A stretch of 64,000 nt of DNA from Methanomassiliicoccales archaeon (GCA_038850735.1 JAWCLO010000011.1:1-64000); one strand, 5' to 3'. Positions 42,443 to 53,948 are shown, counted from the first letter of the stretch. A program made the numbers and translations. Notes: generated from the sequence alone by a model not told the origin.

Positions 42443-42928
42443 TCAGGAAAATTCTTGGTTGCGCAAGAGATCGATAATCATTCTCAGTAAATACTCCGAA
42501 GCACTTTTCTTTATTTCACGTCTATCGCCACTAAACACGCACCGCGCAGATTGGAGAATTCCGTCCTTCGTGGTCACTGCAAAATAAACCAAACCGATTG
42601 GTTTTTCATCAGTTGCACCACTTGGTCCGGCTATACCCGTTAGGGACGCTCCTATATCTGCGCCCGTCATGTCCCTGATTCCCTGCGCCATTTCGATCGA
42701 AGTTTCTTTGCTCACAGCACCGTGTGCTTCCAGGGTTGATCGCCTGACACCTAGCAGCTTGATTTTGAGATCGTTGGAGTAGGCAACGATGCTTCCAAGA
42801 AAGTATTCCGAACTGCCTGGGATATCTGTTATCAAAGAAGATGCAAGACCGCCCGTCATTGACTCGGCTAATGCAATAGATTTCCCGCGTTCTTTCAGAA
42901 GTCTTCCTAGATCTTCTCCCACCGTCAT
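42443..42928 (-). CDS. pncC: NMN amidohydrolase (CinA C-terminal family)
   Basis: This 161-residue stand-alone CinA-C domain would deamidate NMN to nicotinic acid mononucleotide. AESMTGGLASSLITDIPGSS, FLGSIVAYSNDLKIKLLGV, HGAVSKETSIEMAQGIRD and SLTGIAGPSGATDEKPIGLVYFA are the family signatures, including the active Ser. It begins 7 bases after the NMN adenylyltransferase, so they are one operon and both handle NMN. Confidence 0.92.
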   Translation of the reverse strand: MTVGEDLGRLLKERGKSIALAESMTGGLASSLITDIPGSSEYFLGSIVAYSNDLKIKLLGVRRSTLEAHGAVSKETSIEMAQGIRDMTGADIGASLTGIAGPSGATDEKPIGLVYFAVTTKDGILQSARCVFSGDRREIKKSASEYLLRMIIDLLRNQEFS

Positions 42929-42935
42929 GGGATCA

Positions 42936-43502
<567 letters not shown>

Positions 43503-43551
43503 TCAATCTTTTCAAGAGAAATAAAAACAAAAAGGAAAGCGGGTAGAAAAG

Positions 43552-45510
43552 TTATTGAGTTGTTGGGCGACCACTCGGAACCGTAGCCGATTCGACCATC
43601 GAAGCAAGTTTCCTTAGAAGACCTTCCTTCTTTGTCCCACTCACTAATGCATACTTCAGCACATCGCTGAGGTTTTCCACTGGTATCACTTCGATTTTCC
43701 CGATGTACTTTTCCTCCAGGACAACGTCTTTCATGTTTTCTTTAGGAATGAGAACTTTTTTTATGCCGGCTTCGGCGGCCGCTTCAATCTTCGCAGTAAC
43801 GCCACCAACAGGTAGCACCTTGCCTCTCACGCTGAGGCTGCCCGTCATCGCAACCGATTGATCCACGGGAACCTCCTCGAAAGCTGAAATGACTGCAGTA
43901 GCCACCGATATCGAAGCGCTGTCACCTTCTACCCCCTCATATGAACCTACGAATTGCACGTGGACATCATGGTTGCTAATGTCTTCGCCCGTATACTTCT
44001 TGATCAAAGCTGACACGTTTTGAACGGCCTCTTTCGCTATCTCACCGAGCCTACCTGTAGCGATGATCTTTCCTCCGTTCTTCGTCTGCGCAGGAGTGAC
44101 TTCAGCCACAATCGGCAGCACAACGCCGGAATACTCAGCCATACTCGATTCCGTATTCAGCGCTGCAAGACCGTTGACAATTCCCACCGCGGATCCTTCA
44201 GTTACGAAAGTCTTATACATCTTGCGGATCTCAATATACCGATCTGCTACCTGTTGCTCAAGGCTCCTAGCGATTCTCTTTGCACGGACCACATGGTCGG
44301 CGGTTACTATCGGCTTGTTTTCCTCTCGTGCGATGTCCCCTGCTACTCGGATAAGTCCGCCCAATTCTCTCAGCCGGAGAGTCAACTGACCGCGGCGACC
44401 AGCTCTGCGCTGCGCTTCTTTGACGATCTCAGCAACAGCGCTCTTGTCAAAGTGGGGTATCTTCTTGTCCTTTGCAACTTCCTGCGCTACAAATCTCACG
44501 AGCTTTTCCCTGTTCTCGGGCGTATCGTCCATAGTAGACTTCATGTAAACTTCGTAACCATATCCGCGAATCCTGGAGCGCAGCGCTGGATGCATACCCT
44601 GAACGGCATCTAGATTTCCCGCACACACGAGAATGAAATCGCATGGAACTGGTTCGCTTTTCACCATCGCCCCTGAGCTTCTTTCGCTCTGACCGGTGAT
44701 CGGAAACTTTCCTTCCTGAAGCGCTGTGAGAAGACTTTGCTGTGATTCTATCCTCAACATATTTATTTCGTCGATGAATAAAACACCCTTCGACGCTTTG
44801 TGAATCGCCCCTACCTCAAGTCTTTCGTGAGCGGGGGTTTCTAGACCGCCACTCTGGAAAGGATCGTGCTTGACGTCTCCCAGAAGTGCACCAGCATGCG
44901 CCCCTGTTGCGTCTATGAACGGGGGCATTTCGCCTTCTTCATGCGATATTAGGAGCTTGGGAACCATAATGTTCTCTTGCCTCGTGCCAGAATACCTCAT
45001 CGCGAAGAAAATGATCGCTGCTGCAACGATTCCCACGAGTATAATACCAGGATCGTGCATGCCTGATTGGATGTAAAGTAGCACCGTGAGCATGATGATC
45101 ATGAAGACTATTCCCGTGACCATCGATGCCCTTTGCTGTCTCCTCTGCATCGCCTCTCTCTTCTGCGCTGCCACGATTTCCTTTCCCTTACCAGCAGGCA
45201 CCACACGAATCTTAGGTTCGTTTGGATCCTCGGGATTATGATATGCGATGACGTCCTGCAATTCGCCCTTTGGAAGAAACTCCGTCATGGATCGAGCAAG
45301 CATGCTCTTTCCTGTACCAGGCTCTCCAATCAGCATCACGTGGCGCTTTTGCTCGGCTGCCTTCTTAATGACTTCCACTGCTGCATCTTGACCAATGACC
45401 TGATCGACCAATTTCTCTGGAATTTTTATATCTGCTGTTGTCGTGAAATTTTGTGTCTTAATCCATTCGTCAACCTCAGGAACTTGACCAACAACATTCT
45501 CGTCTGTCAT
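43552..45510 (-). CDS. lonB: Archaeal membrane-bound Lon protease LonB
   Basis: This 652-residue ATP-dependent protease has Walker A G62-E-P-G-T-G-K-S69, two transmembrane segments inserted after the first AAA strand (about residues 128-173) and Walker B in [11 protein letters not shown]. The C-terminal protease domain has the catalytic Ser in [13 protein letters not shown] and Lys in [14 protein letters not shown]. The inserted helices anchor it to the membrane, as in Thermococcus and Haloferax LonB. It is first of the lonB-nadM-pncC series on this strand. Confidence 0.95.
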   Translation of the reverse strand: MTDENVVGQVPEVDEWIKTQNFTTTADIKIPEKLVDQVIGQDAAVEVIKKAAEQKRHVMLIGEPGTGKSMLARSMTEFLPKGELQDVIAYHNPEDPNEPKIRVVPAGKGKEIVAAQKREAMQRRQQRASMVTGIVFMIIMLTVLLYIQSGMHDPGIILVGIVAAAIIFFAMRYSGTRQENIMVPKLLISHEEGEMPPFIDATGAHAGALLGDVKHDPFQSGGLETPAHERLEVGAIHKASKGVLFIDEINMLRIESQQSLLTALQEGKFPITGQSERSSGAMVKSEPVPCDFILVCAGNLDAVQGMHPALRSRIRGYGYEVYMKSTMDDTPENREKLVRFVAQEVAKDKKIPHFDKSAVAEIVKEAQRRAGRRGQLTLRLRELGGLIRVAGDIAREENKPIVTADHVVRAKRIARSLEQQVADRYIEIRKMYKTFVTEGSAVGIVNGLAALNTESSMAEYSGVVLPIVAEVTPAQTKNGGKIIATGRLGEIAKEAVQNVSALIKKYTGEDISNHDVHVQFVGSYEGVEGDSASISVATAVISAFEEVPVDQSVAMTGSLSVRGKVLPVGGVTAKIEAAAEAGIKKVLIPKENMKDVVLEEKYIGKIEVIPVENLSDVLKYALVSGTKKEGLLRKLASMVESATVPSGRPTTQ

Positions 45511-45665
45511 GGCAACTTAGCTCGCATCACTCATATCCGCAACCCCTAATTAAGCATTTCCCCAACTTTACAGATTTTTGGTGTAGAGCCAGACAGATGA
45601 AACAGGAATCTTGCCTGCAAGCTATGATAAAAGGAGGTTGTTAAGTACCTTTCATCTGATTCCTA

Positions 45666-46589
45666 ATGAAAATGAAAAGAAAAGCACTGGGGGTCGTCGC
45701 GGTGCTTTCCGCGGTCTTGATGTGGGCTTCATCATTTCCTCTGCTGAAATTCGGTATTCTTCATGTTCCGCCAGTCACTCTTGCGGCCATACGCTATATC
45801 ATTGCAGCTCTTTTTATGTTCGTCCTTGCGATCGTGATGAGAGGGTTTGATCATGTTATGAATTCATTCTTACTCAGTTGGAAACGACTGGCCGTCATTG
45901 GACTCGTTGGCTTCACTTTGCCAAATGCTGCTCTGAACTTGGGCCTTGAGCTCACGACCGCTGCCACATCGTCGGTCATACAAGCCTCAGGTCCGGCATT
46001 TACAATTCTCTTAGCCGTTGTCATTCTTCACGAGAGACTAACGATACGTAAATGGATTGGTATGGTAATCGCACTTATCGGGACAATACTTCTTGTTCTC
46101 TCACAAGGAGGGAATGTGAACGACGATTTGGTGGCAGGTAACATACTTGTTCTTCTTTCTGCAGTTTCTTATTCGCTATCAGGGGTTATTTCGAAAAGGG
46201 AACTTGCCGTTAACGAGCCTATTATTATCACCTGTTGGGGACTCATTACTGGTTCGTTGATGCTCTGCTTCGCAATACCGCTCGAAGTGCATGAACCTAT
46301 TTCGATATCACTGGATGTGGCAGTTCTGATCCTCTATTTAGGTATCTTTCCAGGCTGTTTGGCTTTTCTTTTCTACTACTATATCCTTAAAGACGAGGAG
46401 CTGAGCTCAGTTTCATATTTCCTGTATCTCATCCCTCTTTTCTCCACATTGATGGCAATTCCACTGCTTCACGAAAGTATTACCTTAGAAATGATATTCT
46501 TTGGAGCAGTTATTGTTACGGGTGTCGCGATTGCACAATACAATCCCCCAGGCAATAGGTCGGTGAGAAATGGGAATCGAAAAAATTGA
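45666..46589 (+). CDS. EamA/DMT family permease
   Basis: This 307-residue protein has ten likely membrane helices arranged as two EamA halves, opening with ALGVVAVLSAVLMWASSFP. QASGPAFTILLAVVILHERLT is the E-R motif closing the first half. A TATA-like ttaagtacc lies at 45641-45649, about 20-25 bases before the ATG, predicting a leaderless start. Its last 20 bases overlap hel308, so the two are co-transcribed. The exported metabolite is unknown. Confidence 0.87.
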   Translation: MKMKRKALGVVAVLSAVLMWASSFPLLKFGILHVPPVTLAAIRYIIAALFMFVLAIVMRGFDHVMNSFLLSWKRLAVIGLVGFTLPNAALNLGLELTTAATSSVIQASGPAFTILLAVVILHERLTIRKWIGMVIALIGTILLVLSQGGNVNDDLVAGNILVLLSAVSYSLSGVISKRELAVNEPIIITCWGLITGSLMLCFAIPLEVHEPISISLDVAVLILYLGIFPGCLAFLFYYYILKDEELSSVSYFLYLIPLFSTLMAIPLLHESITLEMIFFGAVIVTGVAIAQYNPPGNRSVRNGNRKN

Positions 46590-48768
46590 GATAGATACTC
46601 GTGTCGTTGACATCTTAAGAAAAGAAGGTATCAGCACACTTTATCCGCCGCAGGAGCAGGCCATACCTTACGCGCTCAGGGGCGATAATATTGTTCTAGC
46701 AGTTCCTACTGCCAGTGGCAAATCTCTGGTGGCATACTTGGCAGCACTGAAGCATGTAATAGAAAAGAGGGGGAAGGTGCTTTACATAGTACCTTTGCGA
46801 GCGCTGGCCTCAGAGAAATATGAGGATTTGAAGAAGTTCGAGGAATTAGGAATCAAGGTGGAAATGTCGATAGGGGACTTCGATACGCCCGATCCAGAAC
46901 TCGAGAAATTCGACATCATTGTTGCAACATCTGAAAAAGCAGACTCTCTGCTTCGCCATAGAAGCAAGTGGCTCGACAGAATTTCGCTTGTCGTCGCTGA
47001 TGAGATTCACCTGATACACGACCCTGAAAGGGGACCTACACTCGAAATCACGCTAACCAAATTTAGAAAATTCAATCCATCAATCCAACTCATTGCTCTT
47101 TCTGCAACAATAAAAAATTCAAAGGAAATCGCTGAGTGGCTTGACGCAGTTCATATCGCGAGCAATTGGAGGCCAGTACCTTTAAAGGAGGGTGTGTTGT
47201 GCAACAATGTTATTCATTTCACCGACAATTCAACGAGAGAAATTGCTGACAGAGGAGACGTCGTCTGGAGTCTCATCTGTGATTCCATCCTCTCAGGTGG
47301 GCAGTGCCTAATTTTCGTCAACACGAGAAAGTCCGCAGAATCCATGGCAATCCGATATGCACCCAGAATGAGGGAAATTCTGAAAGATTCTTTGGAGATA
47401 GAGGAACTAGAGTTTGTCATAGAAGAAGATGAGGCGACATCCGTAGCGAAACGCCTGAGAAATTGTATGAAGAAAGGGATTGCGTTCCACCATGCTGGTC
47501 TGACAAATGAGCAAAGAAGACTCGTTGAGAAGAACTTTAAGATGGGCACAATCAAGTGCATTATTGCTACGCCGACACTGGCGGCCGGGATTAACCTTCC
47601 TGCTAGGATGGTCATAATTAAGGACGTCCATCGATATGAATCAGACATAGGCTTTGTATCTATACCAGTACTCGAAATCAAGCAGATGTGTGGTCGTGCT
47701 GGGCGGCCGCGATATGATTCCTTTGGCGAGGCTATACTCATAGCCCGTAATGAAGATGAGAAATCGCTTCTAATGGAGAGTTATCTGCTTAATGAACCCG
47801 AAGAAATCTTTTCGAAGCTTGGGAACGAGACGGTTCTTCGTAGTCATATTTTGTCGACAATTGCCACTGGACTTGCAAACTCCAAGGATGCCCTATTCGA
47901 TTTCTTTGACATGACTTTTTATGCGCACCAGACGACAATTAACACCCTGGAAGATGCGATCGAAAATATTCTTGATTTTCTCACAAAGGAAGGAATGATT
48001 AGAGAGAACGGCGAGCTCCTGCCGACTTTTTTCGGAAGACGTGTTTCTGATCTATATATCGACCCACTCTCAGCGGTAAGGATGAGAGACGCCATAAGGG
48101 CGTTCAAACAAGGAGCATCAGACTTTGGACTCATTCATGCCATATGCGCAACTCCAGATATGAGACATATGTATCTCCGCCGTGGAGAATACGAGGCACT
48201 CGAAGAGGTTTATCATCTAAGAAAGAAAGAGCTGCTGCTCCCTGCTCCGGATGACCTTGCCGAGTACGAGTTCTTTCTCTCTGAATTGAAAACTACCTGT
48301 GCACTGGAAGAGTGGATCGATGAGGTAAGCGAGGAAGACATATTGGAAAAGTATAATATGGGACCTGGAGACCTCAGAAGTAAGGTGGAACTTGCGGAGT
48401 GGCTTTTATACTCTATGAGAGAAATTGCAAACATTTTCAATAAAGATGCATACCCCGCACTTAATGATTTGGTGATGAGGGTCAGGTATGGCGTAAGAAA
48501 AGAGCTCCTCGATCTCGTTGTTTTGCGCGGTGTTGGAAGAATAAGGGCGAGGATGTTATATAACAGCGGATTCAAGGCTCTTGATGATTTGAGAAATGCC
48601 GACCTAGGAAAGCTTGCAAGAGTACCGCGCATAGGAGAATCACTTGCCCGCAGCATAAAAGAGCAATTGGAATCAATCAAGATGCCCGATACTCACATTT
48701 CAAAAGGCGCGGAATCTCGTTCAATTAACACCGGCCAGGAGTGCCAGAAAAGGCTCACTGACTTCTAA
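46570..48768 (+). CDS. hel308: Ski2-like DNA helicase Hel308
   Basis: This 732-residue superfamily 2 helicase opens stalled replication forks. Motif I is AVPTASGKS (residues 44-52), motif II DEIH (144-147), motif III LSATIKN, and motif VI QMCGRAGRP. The domain after the helicase core (winged helix and ratchet) is followed by a C-terminal helix-hairpin-helix region (LRGVGRIRARML, LARVPRIGESLARSI). The ATG sits inside the permease gene. It converges with a KaiC-like gene by 4 bases. Confidence 0.94.
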   Translation: MGIEKIEIDTRVVDILRKEGISTLYPPQEQAIPYALRGDNIVLAVPTASGKSLVAYLAALKHVIEKRGKVLYIVPLRALASEKYEDLKKFEELGIKVEMSIGDFDTPDPELEKFDIIVATSEKADSLLRHRSKWLDRISLVVADEIHLIHDPERGPTLEITLTKFRKFNPSIQLIALSATIKNSKEIAEWLDAVHIASNWRPVPLKEGVLCNNVIHFTDNSTREIADRGDVVWSLICDSILSGGQCLIFVNTRKSAESMAIRYAPRMREILKDSLEIEELEFVIEEDEATSVAKRLRNCMKKGIAFHHAGLTNEQRRLVEKNFKMGTIKCIIATPTLAAGINLPARMVIIKDVHRYESDIGFVSIPVLEIKQMCGRAGRPRYDSFGEAILIARNEDEKSLLMESYLLNEPEEIFSKLGNETVLRSHILSTIATGLANSKDALFDFFDMTFYAHQTTINTLEDAIENILDFLTKEGMIRENGELLPTFFGRRVSDLYIDPLSAVRMRDAIRAFKQGASDFGLIHAICATPDMRHMYLRRGEYEALEEVYHLRKKELLLPAPDDLAEYEFFLSELKTTCALEEWIDEVSEEDILEKYNMGPGDLRSKVELAEWLLYSMREIANIFNKDAYPALNDLVMRVRYGVRKELLDLVVLRGVGRIRARMLYNSGFKALDDLRNADLGKLARVPRIGESLARSIKEQLESIKMPDTHISKGAESRSINTGQECQKRLTDF

Positions 48769-49478
48769 AAATCGATCAAAGCTCGGGTAACAAGGAAATA
48801 TTTTTCTTTTTTCAGCAAAGTAAAGAAACTAGTAGCGTGATCCACTTCCCTCATTTTAACACACCTGATCTGCCTCGTCACCTCGTTTGACTTCCCTTCA
48901 CTCATCCTCAAGTGTATGATACCGTCAGCAAGAAAGTCGGCTTCATGTGGGGCATAATACGAAAACTGTCCCGAAGGCATTTCAGAAATGATAAGCGATG
49001 TGATATCAAGCGACCTCAACCACTCAAAAAGCCTAAACATATCTTCTCTTGGTCTCGTGAAATTTGATATGATTTCGAGGGCGCCAAGAGAATCGATAAC
49101 GAGTAACTCATAGTTTAACCGGCGTTTTGTTTCGTTGATTGCGAATCTAAAAGTATCGAACCAATTTGGTCCCTCTGCCCTTTTGCGAATTTCACCCATA
49201 TCAAGGATTTCGATAAGTCCTTTCGTCTCACCACAGAACCCCATCTTTTCCATCTGCCTCAAAATGCTTTTCTTGCTTTGTTCAAGTGAGATGTAGAGAC
49301 CACTGATACCATCATTTTCTGCATTCATGAAAAGAATGTAGTATGCAATGGAAGATTTCATAGAGCCAGTTTCTCCAGCAACGAGAACAACGTGACCCTT
49401 TGGGATGCCGCCACCAATGTTCTCGTCGAATCCTTGAATGTAGGTTCTGTACCTGATCTCATTTTCGGAGGTATTCAT
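48765..49478 (-). CDS. KaiC-like RecA-fold ATPase with a G-x-x-G-S-M-K-S loop
   Basis: This 237-residue third KaiC-like protein opens YIQGFDENIGGGIPKGHVVL. Its P-loop is G35-E-T-G-S-M-K-S42, keeping Lys but with Met at the last glycine position. Walker B is LLVIDSLGALEI. FFTLLKKEKYFLV closes the fold. The same loop form occurs in a group of archaeal KaiC-like proteins, so it is probably active. It stands alone and overlaps the hel308 stop by 4 bases. Confidence 0.87.
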   Translation of the reverse strand: MNTSENEIRYRTYIQGFDENIGGGIPKGHVVLVAGETGSMKSSIAYYILFMNAENDGISGLYISLEQSKKSILRQMEKMGFCGETKGLIEILDMGEIRKRAEGPNWFDTFRFAINETKRRLNYELLVIDSLGALEIISNFTRPREDMFRLFEWLRSLDITSLIISEMPSGQFSYYAPHEADFLADGIIHLRMSEGKSNEVTRQIRCVKMREVDHATSFFTLLKKEKYFLVTRALIDF

Positions 49479-49523
49479 TTGAAATCCTCAATAATGATAT
49501 CACTTGAAACTAGATAGAATTTC

Positions 49524-50747
49524 TCAGATCACAGCTCTCCGAATCACTTTCCTTACAGACTCCACATTTGCTGGAACCGTAGATGTGGGACCAAACGATC
49601 TTATGACTGAATCAGGGTCTTTGAGCAGATTGCCGGTACAAATGCATACAACCCGCTCGTCTCTATCGATTTCTCCTTCCTGAGCCATTTTGAGAAGACC
49701 GGCAATCGATGCTGCACTGGCGGGTTCAACGCCAATCCCTTGCAAACGACCTAGAATTTTTTGTGCGTCAAGAATTTCTTCATCGGTCACTTCAATTGCA
49801 CACCCATTGGTATCATAAATCGCTTTTAGCGCCTTCCTGCCACTAACAGGATTGCCGATTCTGATGGCGGTGGCAACGGTTTCTGGATTATCACATGGCA
49901 GAATGTCCTTCCGTCCCTCACGATACGCCATAACGACTGGCATTGCCCCGGAAGCCTGAACACCTACAAGCTTTGGAATACTGTCGATTAAACCAACATC
50001 CCTTAATTCTATTAACGCCTTGTAGACCGACCAGATGTTTCCAGCATTCCCAACCGGCAAGAAAATTCGATCTGGAATCTGAAAGTCAAGCTGGTCTATA
50101 ATCTCAAAAGCGACTGTTTTCTGGCCTTCAGGCCTAAAGGGATTTATTGAATTAAGAAGGTATATTTCTTTTTCTCTTGCCAATTCCTGAGCTATCCTAA
50201 GAGCGTCATCAAAGCTACCTTCTATCGAAATGACCTTTGCACCGAAAAACACCGCCTGAGCCAGCTTACCAGCTGCTACCTTACCAGCGGGCAAAATCAC
50301 AACGCAGTCGAGTCCGGCTTTTGCAGCATAGGCAGCTAGCGAGGCAGAAGTGTTGCCCGTCGAAGCACAGCCGACAACCTTTACACCTAGCTCAGTGGCC
50401 CTAGTGACACCAACGGTCATACCTCTGTCCTTGAACGAGCCAGTAGGATTGGCACCCTCGTATTTGACAAATATGCGATGAATACCTGTGATCTTGGCGA
50501 TGTTTCTGCAATCATAGAGGGGGGTACCTCCCTCTTTCAACGAAATGGCCCTTTCCTCACTAACTGGGAGAAAATCTGCATACCTCCATACGCCGAGTGG
50601 TTTGCGACGAATTTCGTAAGGATCGATTCCCACCAGAGACGATAAATCCATCTCTATATCAAGAAGTCCTCCACACCTGGGACACCGATCCGCGAATGGA
50701 TCTTCGATTTTCCCGTCGCAATCCCAGCACTTTATAATATATGGCAT
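49524..50747 (-). CDS. thrC: Threonine synthase
   Basis: This 407-residue PLP enzyme converts O-phosphohomoserine to threonine. An N-terminal zinc ribbon (CWDC and CPRC, residues 8-24) is typical of archaeal forms. NPTGSFKDRGMTVGV contains the PLP-binding Lys. ASTGNTSASLAAYAAKAGL, LPVGNAGN and CTGNLLKDP are further cofactor and substrate blocks. It starts directly after the homoserine kinase stop (behind ggaggata), so both are made from one mRNA. Confidence 0.95.
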   Translation of the reverse strand: MPYIIKCWDCDGKIEDPFADRCPRCGGLLDIEMDLSSLVGIDPYEIRRKPLGVWRYADFLPVSEERAISLKEGGTPLYDCRNIAKITGIHRIFVKYEGANPTGSFKDRGMTVGVTRATELGVKVVGCASTGNTSASLAAYAAKAGLDCVVILPAGKVAAGKLAQAVFFGAKVISIEGSFDDALRIAQELAREKEIYLLNSINPFRPEGQKTVAFEIIDQLDFQIPDRIFLPVGNAGNIWSVYKALIELRDVGLIDSIPKLVGVQASGAMPVVMAYREGRKDILPCDNPETVATAIRIGNPVSGRKALKAIYDTNGCAIEVTDEEILDAQKILGRLQGIGVEPASAASIAGLLKMAQEGEIDRDERVVCICTGNLLKDPDSVIRSFGPTSTVPANVESVRKVIRRAVI

Positions 50748-51686
50748 TCACCCTATCCTCCTGCATCCCGAACCTGGCTTAGTAACCCATGTATCACACC
50801 TGATACCATTATCCATGTACACCTCTTTCATAGCTTTTGCAATATCATTGCCATCACATCGGCGCAGGTCATAGATTGCGGCGACAGCGGGTCCTGAGCC
50901 GCTGAGAAATGCGGCACTTGCACCGCTACGGACCGCTGCAAGCTTGACCTCACTCAGGTAGGGGATAAGATGTGCCCTCGCTGGCTCTACAACAACATCC
51001 GTTGCACTGCAACCGATTAGATTCATATCCCCACTGATCATTCCAAGTACAAGGCCACATGCATGGCTGACATGATGCACCATTTTTTTCAGCTCAATCT
51101 TTTCGGGAAGTATGCTTCTAGCATCCTTGGTTGAAACGAATACATCTGGCATGGAAACTACGATGCCGATATTGATGCTGGGCTCAACTCTTTCCACAAT
51201 TAAAGGAGCATATGAAGCAATCACAGTGAAACCACCTAGTATTGCAGGAGCAACGTTGTCTGCATGAAAGCCTCCGGAAGTTACTTCTTCAGCTCTTGCA
51301 GCACATTCGATGAGTTTGGGTGGTGGCAGAGGATTTTCCAAGAAGAGATTTGCAACAAATGCTCCTCCCGCAGCCGATGCTCCTGACGAGCCGATACCGC
51401 TACCAGGCCTTATCCCCTTTCTTATGGTCAGTTCAAGTCCGAAATCCGCATTTCCAGCTCTAAGCACTTCACTGGCTGCGATGCTAGCAGAGTTTTTTAA
51501 GGGGTCGAACGTAATACGATTTCCGCCAATACCAGTAATTGATTTGATGATAACATCTTTTTCCTTGATTTTTCGGGCTTCAATTGTATCATACGGTTCG
51601 CTGAGAGCTAAACCGAATACATCGAATCCTGGACCCATGTTCGAAAGTGTCGCAGGCGAAACCACCACTACATTCATTTCATGCAT
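50748..51686 (-). CDS. thrB: Homoserine kinase
   Basis: This 312-residue GHMP kinase phosphorylates homoserine with ATP. PGSGIGSSGASAAGGAFVAN is the ATP loop; VVSPATLSNMGPGFDVFGLAL is the opening motif and AFLSGSGPAVAAIYD the C-terminal motif 3. It precedes thrC and completes the last two steps from homoserine to threonine. The start at 51686 follows aggttg; ATG 51677 (NVVVVSPATLSN) is an alternative. Confidence 0.93.
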   Translation of the reverse strand: MHEMNVVVVSPATLSNMGPGFDVFGLALSEPYDTIEARKIKEKDVIIKSITGIGGNRITFDPLKNSASIAASEVLRAGNADFGLELTIRKGIRPGSGIGSSGASAAGGAFVANLFLENPLPPPKLIECAARAEEVTSGGFHADNVAPAILGGFTVIASYAPLIVERVEPSINIGIVVSMPDVFVSTKDARSILPEKIELKKMVHHVSHACGLVLGMISGDMNLIGCSATDVVVEPARAHLIPYLSEVKLAAVRSGASAAFLSGSGPAVAAIYDLRRCDGNDIAKAMKEVYMDNGIRCDTWVTKPGSGCRRIG

Positions 51687-52037
51687 CTGAACAACCTTTT
51701 CTAACCGAACTGGTCTGTCCTAGAACCATGTACTAAAATAAAATTTTCCCATCGGATGTGTTTTTGCAAGGAAAAGAAGGAACGAGTCTACGATAAGTGT
51801 ATATGAAGTCGATTTTATTGTGGCGATTCTTCTGTAACAAGCGCACATTACGATTTACTCATTTTCAAAATATGAGATCATGGCGCAATTGAGGAAAAGG
51901 CGATCAAAACCTAGTCACGCTTCATTCACATTGAAATATTGTAATTACAAAGAATACCATAATTCTACTTGAGCATGACTCTACTACTATAGAATCATTT
52001 AATAATCCATTACAAGTTCTCGAGCAAATTTGATGAT
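51687..52037. other. Divergent intergenic region
   Basis: This 351-base gap lies between thrB (minus) and the permease (plus). Near 51995-52008 atcatttaataatcc could be the permease TATA region, giving a short leader. No gene is seen. Confidence 0.45.
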
Positions 52038-53294
52038 ATGAGCGCTCTGCCTCAAGTAAGCATTCCAGTAATCATTCTTTTTGTCGTCTTCGCATTGATC
52101 GCAGTTCGTCAGGTAGGCCGCTTTCGCCTGAAGATCTGGCAAATTATGGCATTTGGTGCAATAGGTGTACTGGTAACAGGCCAGATTAGTCCAATTGATG
52201 CGATCTTCGCTATCGACCTCGATGTGATGTTATTCCTTTTTGGAATGTTCGTTGTTGGAGAAGCGCTAATTCAAAGCGGTTATTTATTCTACCTTGGTCA
52301 TAAAATATTTAGAACTGCAAAAAACACCGACCAACTTGTCTTGATGGTTTTATTCGTAATTGGTCTTCTGTCGGCATTTCTCATGAACGATACCCTCGCA
52401 ATCATCGGAACACCACTTGTTTTGCAGTTTGCTGCCAAATTCAAGATTTCTCCAAAGCTGATGCTTCTCGCGCTGGCCTTTGCGGTTACCACAGGTAGCG
52501 TCATGAGTCCTATTGGAAATCCCCAGAATCTTCTTATTGCGATCAACGGGAAAATCGAAAATCCGTTCATCACCTTTTTCACATACTTGGGTATACCTAC
52601 GCTGATCAATATTTTTCTCTGTTATCTGGTACTAAAGTTTTTCTACCGAAAAGAATTTGAAAGAGAAATTTCGAATAATGATGTTATATCGATAACAGAT
52701 CCTAGGTTGGCTACGGCCTGCAAAATCTCGATCATTCTCATAATATTGCTGGTGATGCTAAGAATCGGATTGTCAATCCTAGGTATGGGTGAGGAGTTTA
52801 GACTGACTTATATCGCCATCATCGCGTCACTTCCCATACTCATTGCAGGTGATAAGAGAATTCAAATATTGAAGAATATTGACTGGCATACGCTCATTTT
52901 CTTTGCATCGATGTTCATACTTATGGAAAGCGTATGGGATTCGGAATTCTTTCAGTCCCTTATCGCCCAATCGAATTATGATTTTTCATCTTTGTATGGA
53001 ATCTTGATTATCAGTGTTATTCTAAGCCAACTAATATCAAATGTGCCGTTTGTAGCGCTGTATCTTCCATTGTTAGTAGAAGCAGGCATCTCTGAGCAAG
53101 GATTAATGGCTCTGGCAGCGGGAAGTACGATCGCTGGAAATCTGCTAATATTGGGCGCTGCAAGTAATGTGATCATCATTCAGAATGCGGAGAAGAGGGG
53201 GGAAACTGTTGGATTCTTGGAATTTGCGAAGGTAGGAATTCCATTGACAGCAATTAATATGGCAGTGTATTGGTTATTCCTCAACATTCTATGA
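52038..53294 (+). CDS. Ion transporter superfamily permease (ArsB/SLC13/NhaD-like)
   Basis: This 418-residue protein has about eleven membrane segments. The paired re-entrant motifs of the ion transporter superfamily are visible: FLMNDTLAIIGTPLVL and SPIGNPQNLLIA in the first half, ISNVPFVALYLPLL and GSTIAGNLLILGAASNVII in the second. This arrangement fits ArsB arsenite pumps, SLC13 dicarboxylate/sulfate carriers and NhaD antiporters, which I cannot tell apart here. An arsenite role would go with arsM at 1180 but is not favoured by context. Confidence 0.87.
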   Translation: MSALPQVSIPVIILFVVFALIAVRQVGRFRLKIWQIMAFGAIGVLVTGQISPIDAIFAIDLDVMLFLFGMFVVGEALIQSGYLFYLGHKIFRTAKNTDQLVLMVLFVIGLLSAFLMNDTLAIIGTPLVLQFAAKFKISPKLMLLALAFAVTTGSVMSPIGNPQNLLIAINGKIENPFITFFTYLGIPTLINIFLCYLVLKFFYRKEFEREISNNDVISITDPRLATACKISIILIILLVMLRIGLSILGMGEEFRLTYIAIIASLPILIAGDKRIQILKNIDWHTLIFFASMFILMESVWDSEFFQSLIAQSNYDFSSLYGILIISVILSQLISNVPFVALYLPLLVEAGISEQGLMALAAGSTIAGNLLILGAASNVIIIQNAEKRGETVGFLEFAKVGIPLTAINMAVYWLFLNIL

Positions 53295-53456
53295 TTTTCA
53301 CGTGACTGATAGGACTTTATATTTTCTAACGCAACTTTTCATTCAATGATAGGTGTTGATGAGTATTGTGCATTTTTTTAAAGGTCTTGCAAGAAAACAT
53401 AGTCGCAGAATCCTGACAGAAAGAATGTTATAGAGCTGTCTGTATCATATGCGATC

Positions 53457-53948
53457 GTGAAAGAGATCGCTGTGATTGGCGCGAGGGGTAATATCAAAGA
53501 TCCCAATACAGTTATTACATATCTGCAAAGCCTTAAAGATGGTATAGGAATTCCGTTGAACGCAGATCTTGTTTGTGGGAAAGATCATTTAGTCTCTTCA
53601 GTTTACCATGCCATGAGGTCTTTTGAGCGTCAGGAAAATGTATCTGGCAATCTAGCAACAGAAATCCTGTTGTACGCTTCTGGGGAAAAACAGATTTCGC
53701 ATGCTTTGGAAAAAATGGGAATCAAAGCAGGCTATGAAAGGATCGCAATTGTCCTTATCGGCTGTGTTGACATAGATGAAGTTTTAAGCACTCTCGAACT
53801 TCAACGCGATGACTCTCTCCTCGAATTCTCCGTTGAGAAATTAAGGGCATTCGGCATTGATGAACGCGATATAATATCCCTAGAGCCTTCAGAACTAGAA
53901 GATCTAATTTTAGAACAAGTGGCGTTCGTGGATCTCATCAAAGGATGA
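53457..53948 (+). CDS. cgi121: KEOPS complex subunit Cgi121
   Basis: This 163-residue protein is a component of the complex that makes t6A37 on ANN-decoding tRNAs. The signature N-L-A-T-E-I-L-L-Y-A-S-G-E-K-Q-I-S-H-A followed by I-K-A-G is the Cgi121 hallmark, and IAIVLIGCVD is the second conserved strand. It starts at a GTG with no Shine-Dalgarno, so it may be leaderless. The kinase and Kae1 partners lie elsewhere. Confidence 0.87.
   Translation: MKEIAVIGARGNIKDPNTVITYLQSLKDGIGIPLNADLVCGKDHLVSSVYHAMRSFERQENVSGNLATEILLYASGEKQISHALEKMGIKAGYERIAIVLIGCVDIDEVLSTLELQRDDSLLEFSVEKLRAFGIDERDIISLEPSELEDLILEQVAFVDLIKG

Noticed and set aside
52038-53294. Calling the permease arsB to go with arsM
   Set aside because: The motifs are shared by the whole ion transporter superfamily and the two genes are 50 kb apart; no arsR or arsA is near either.
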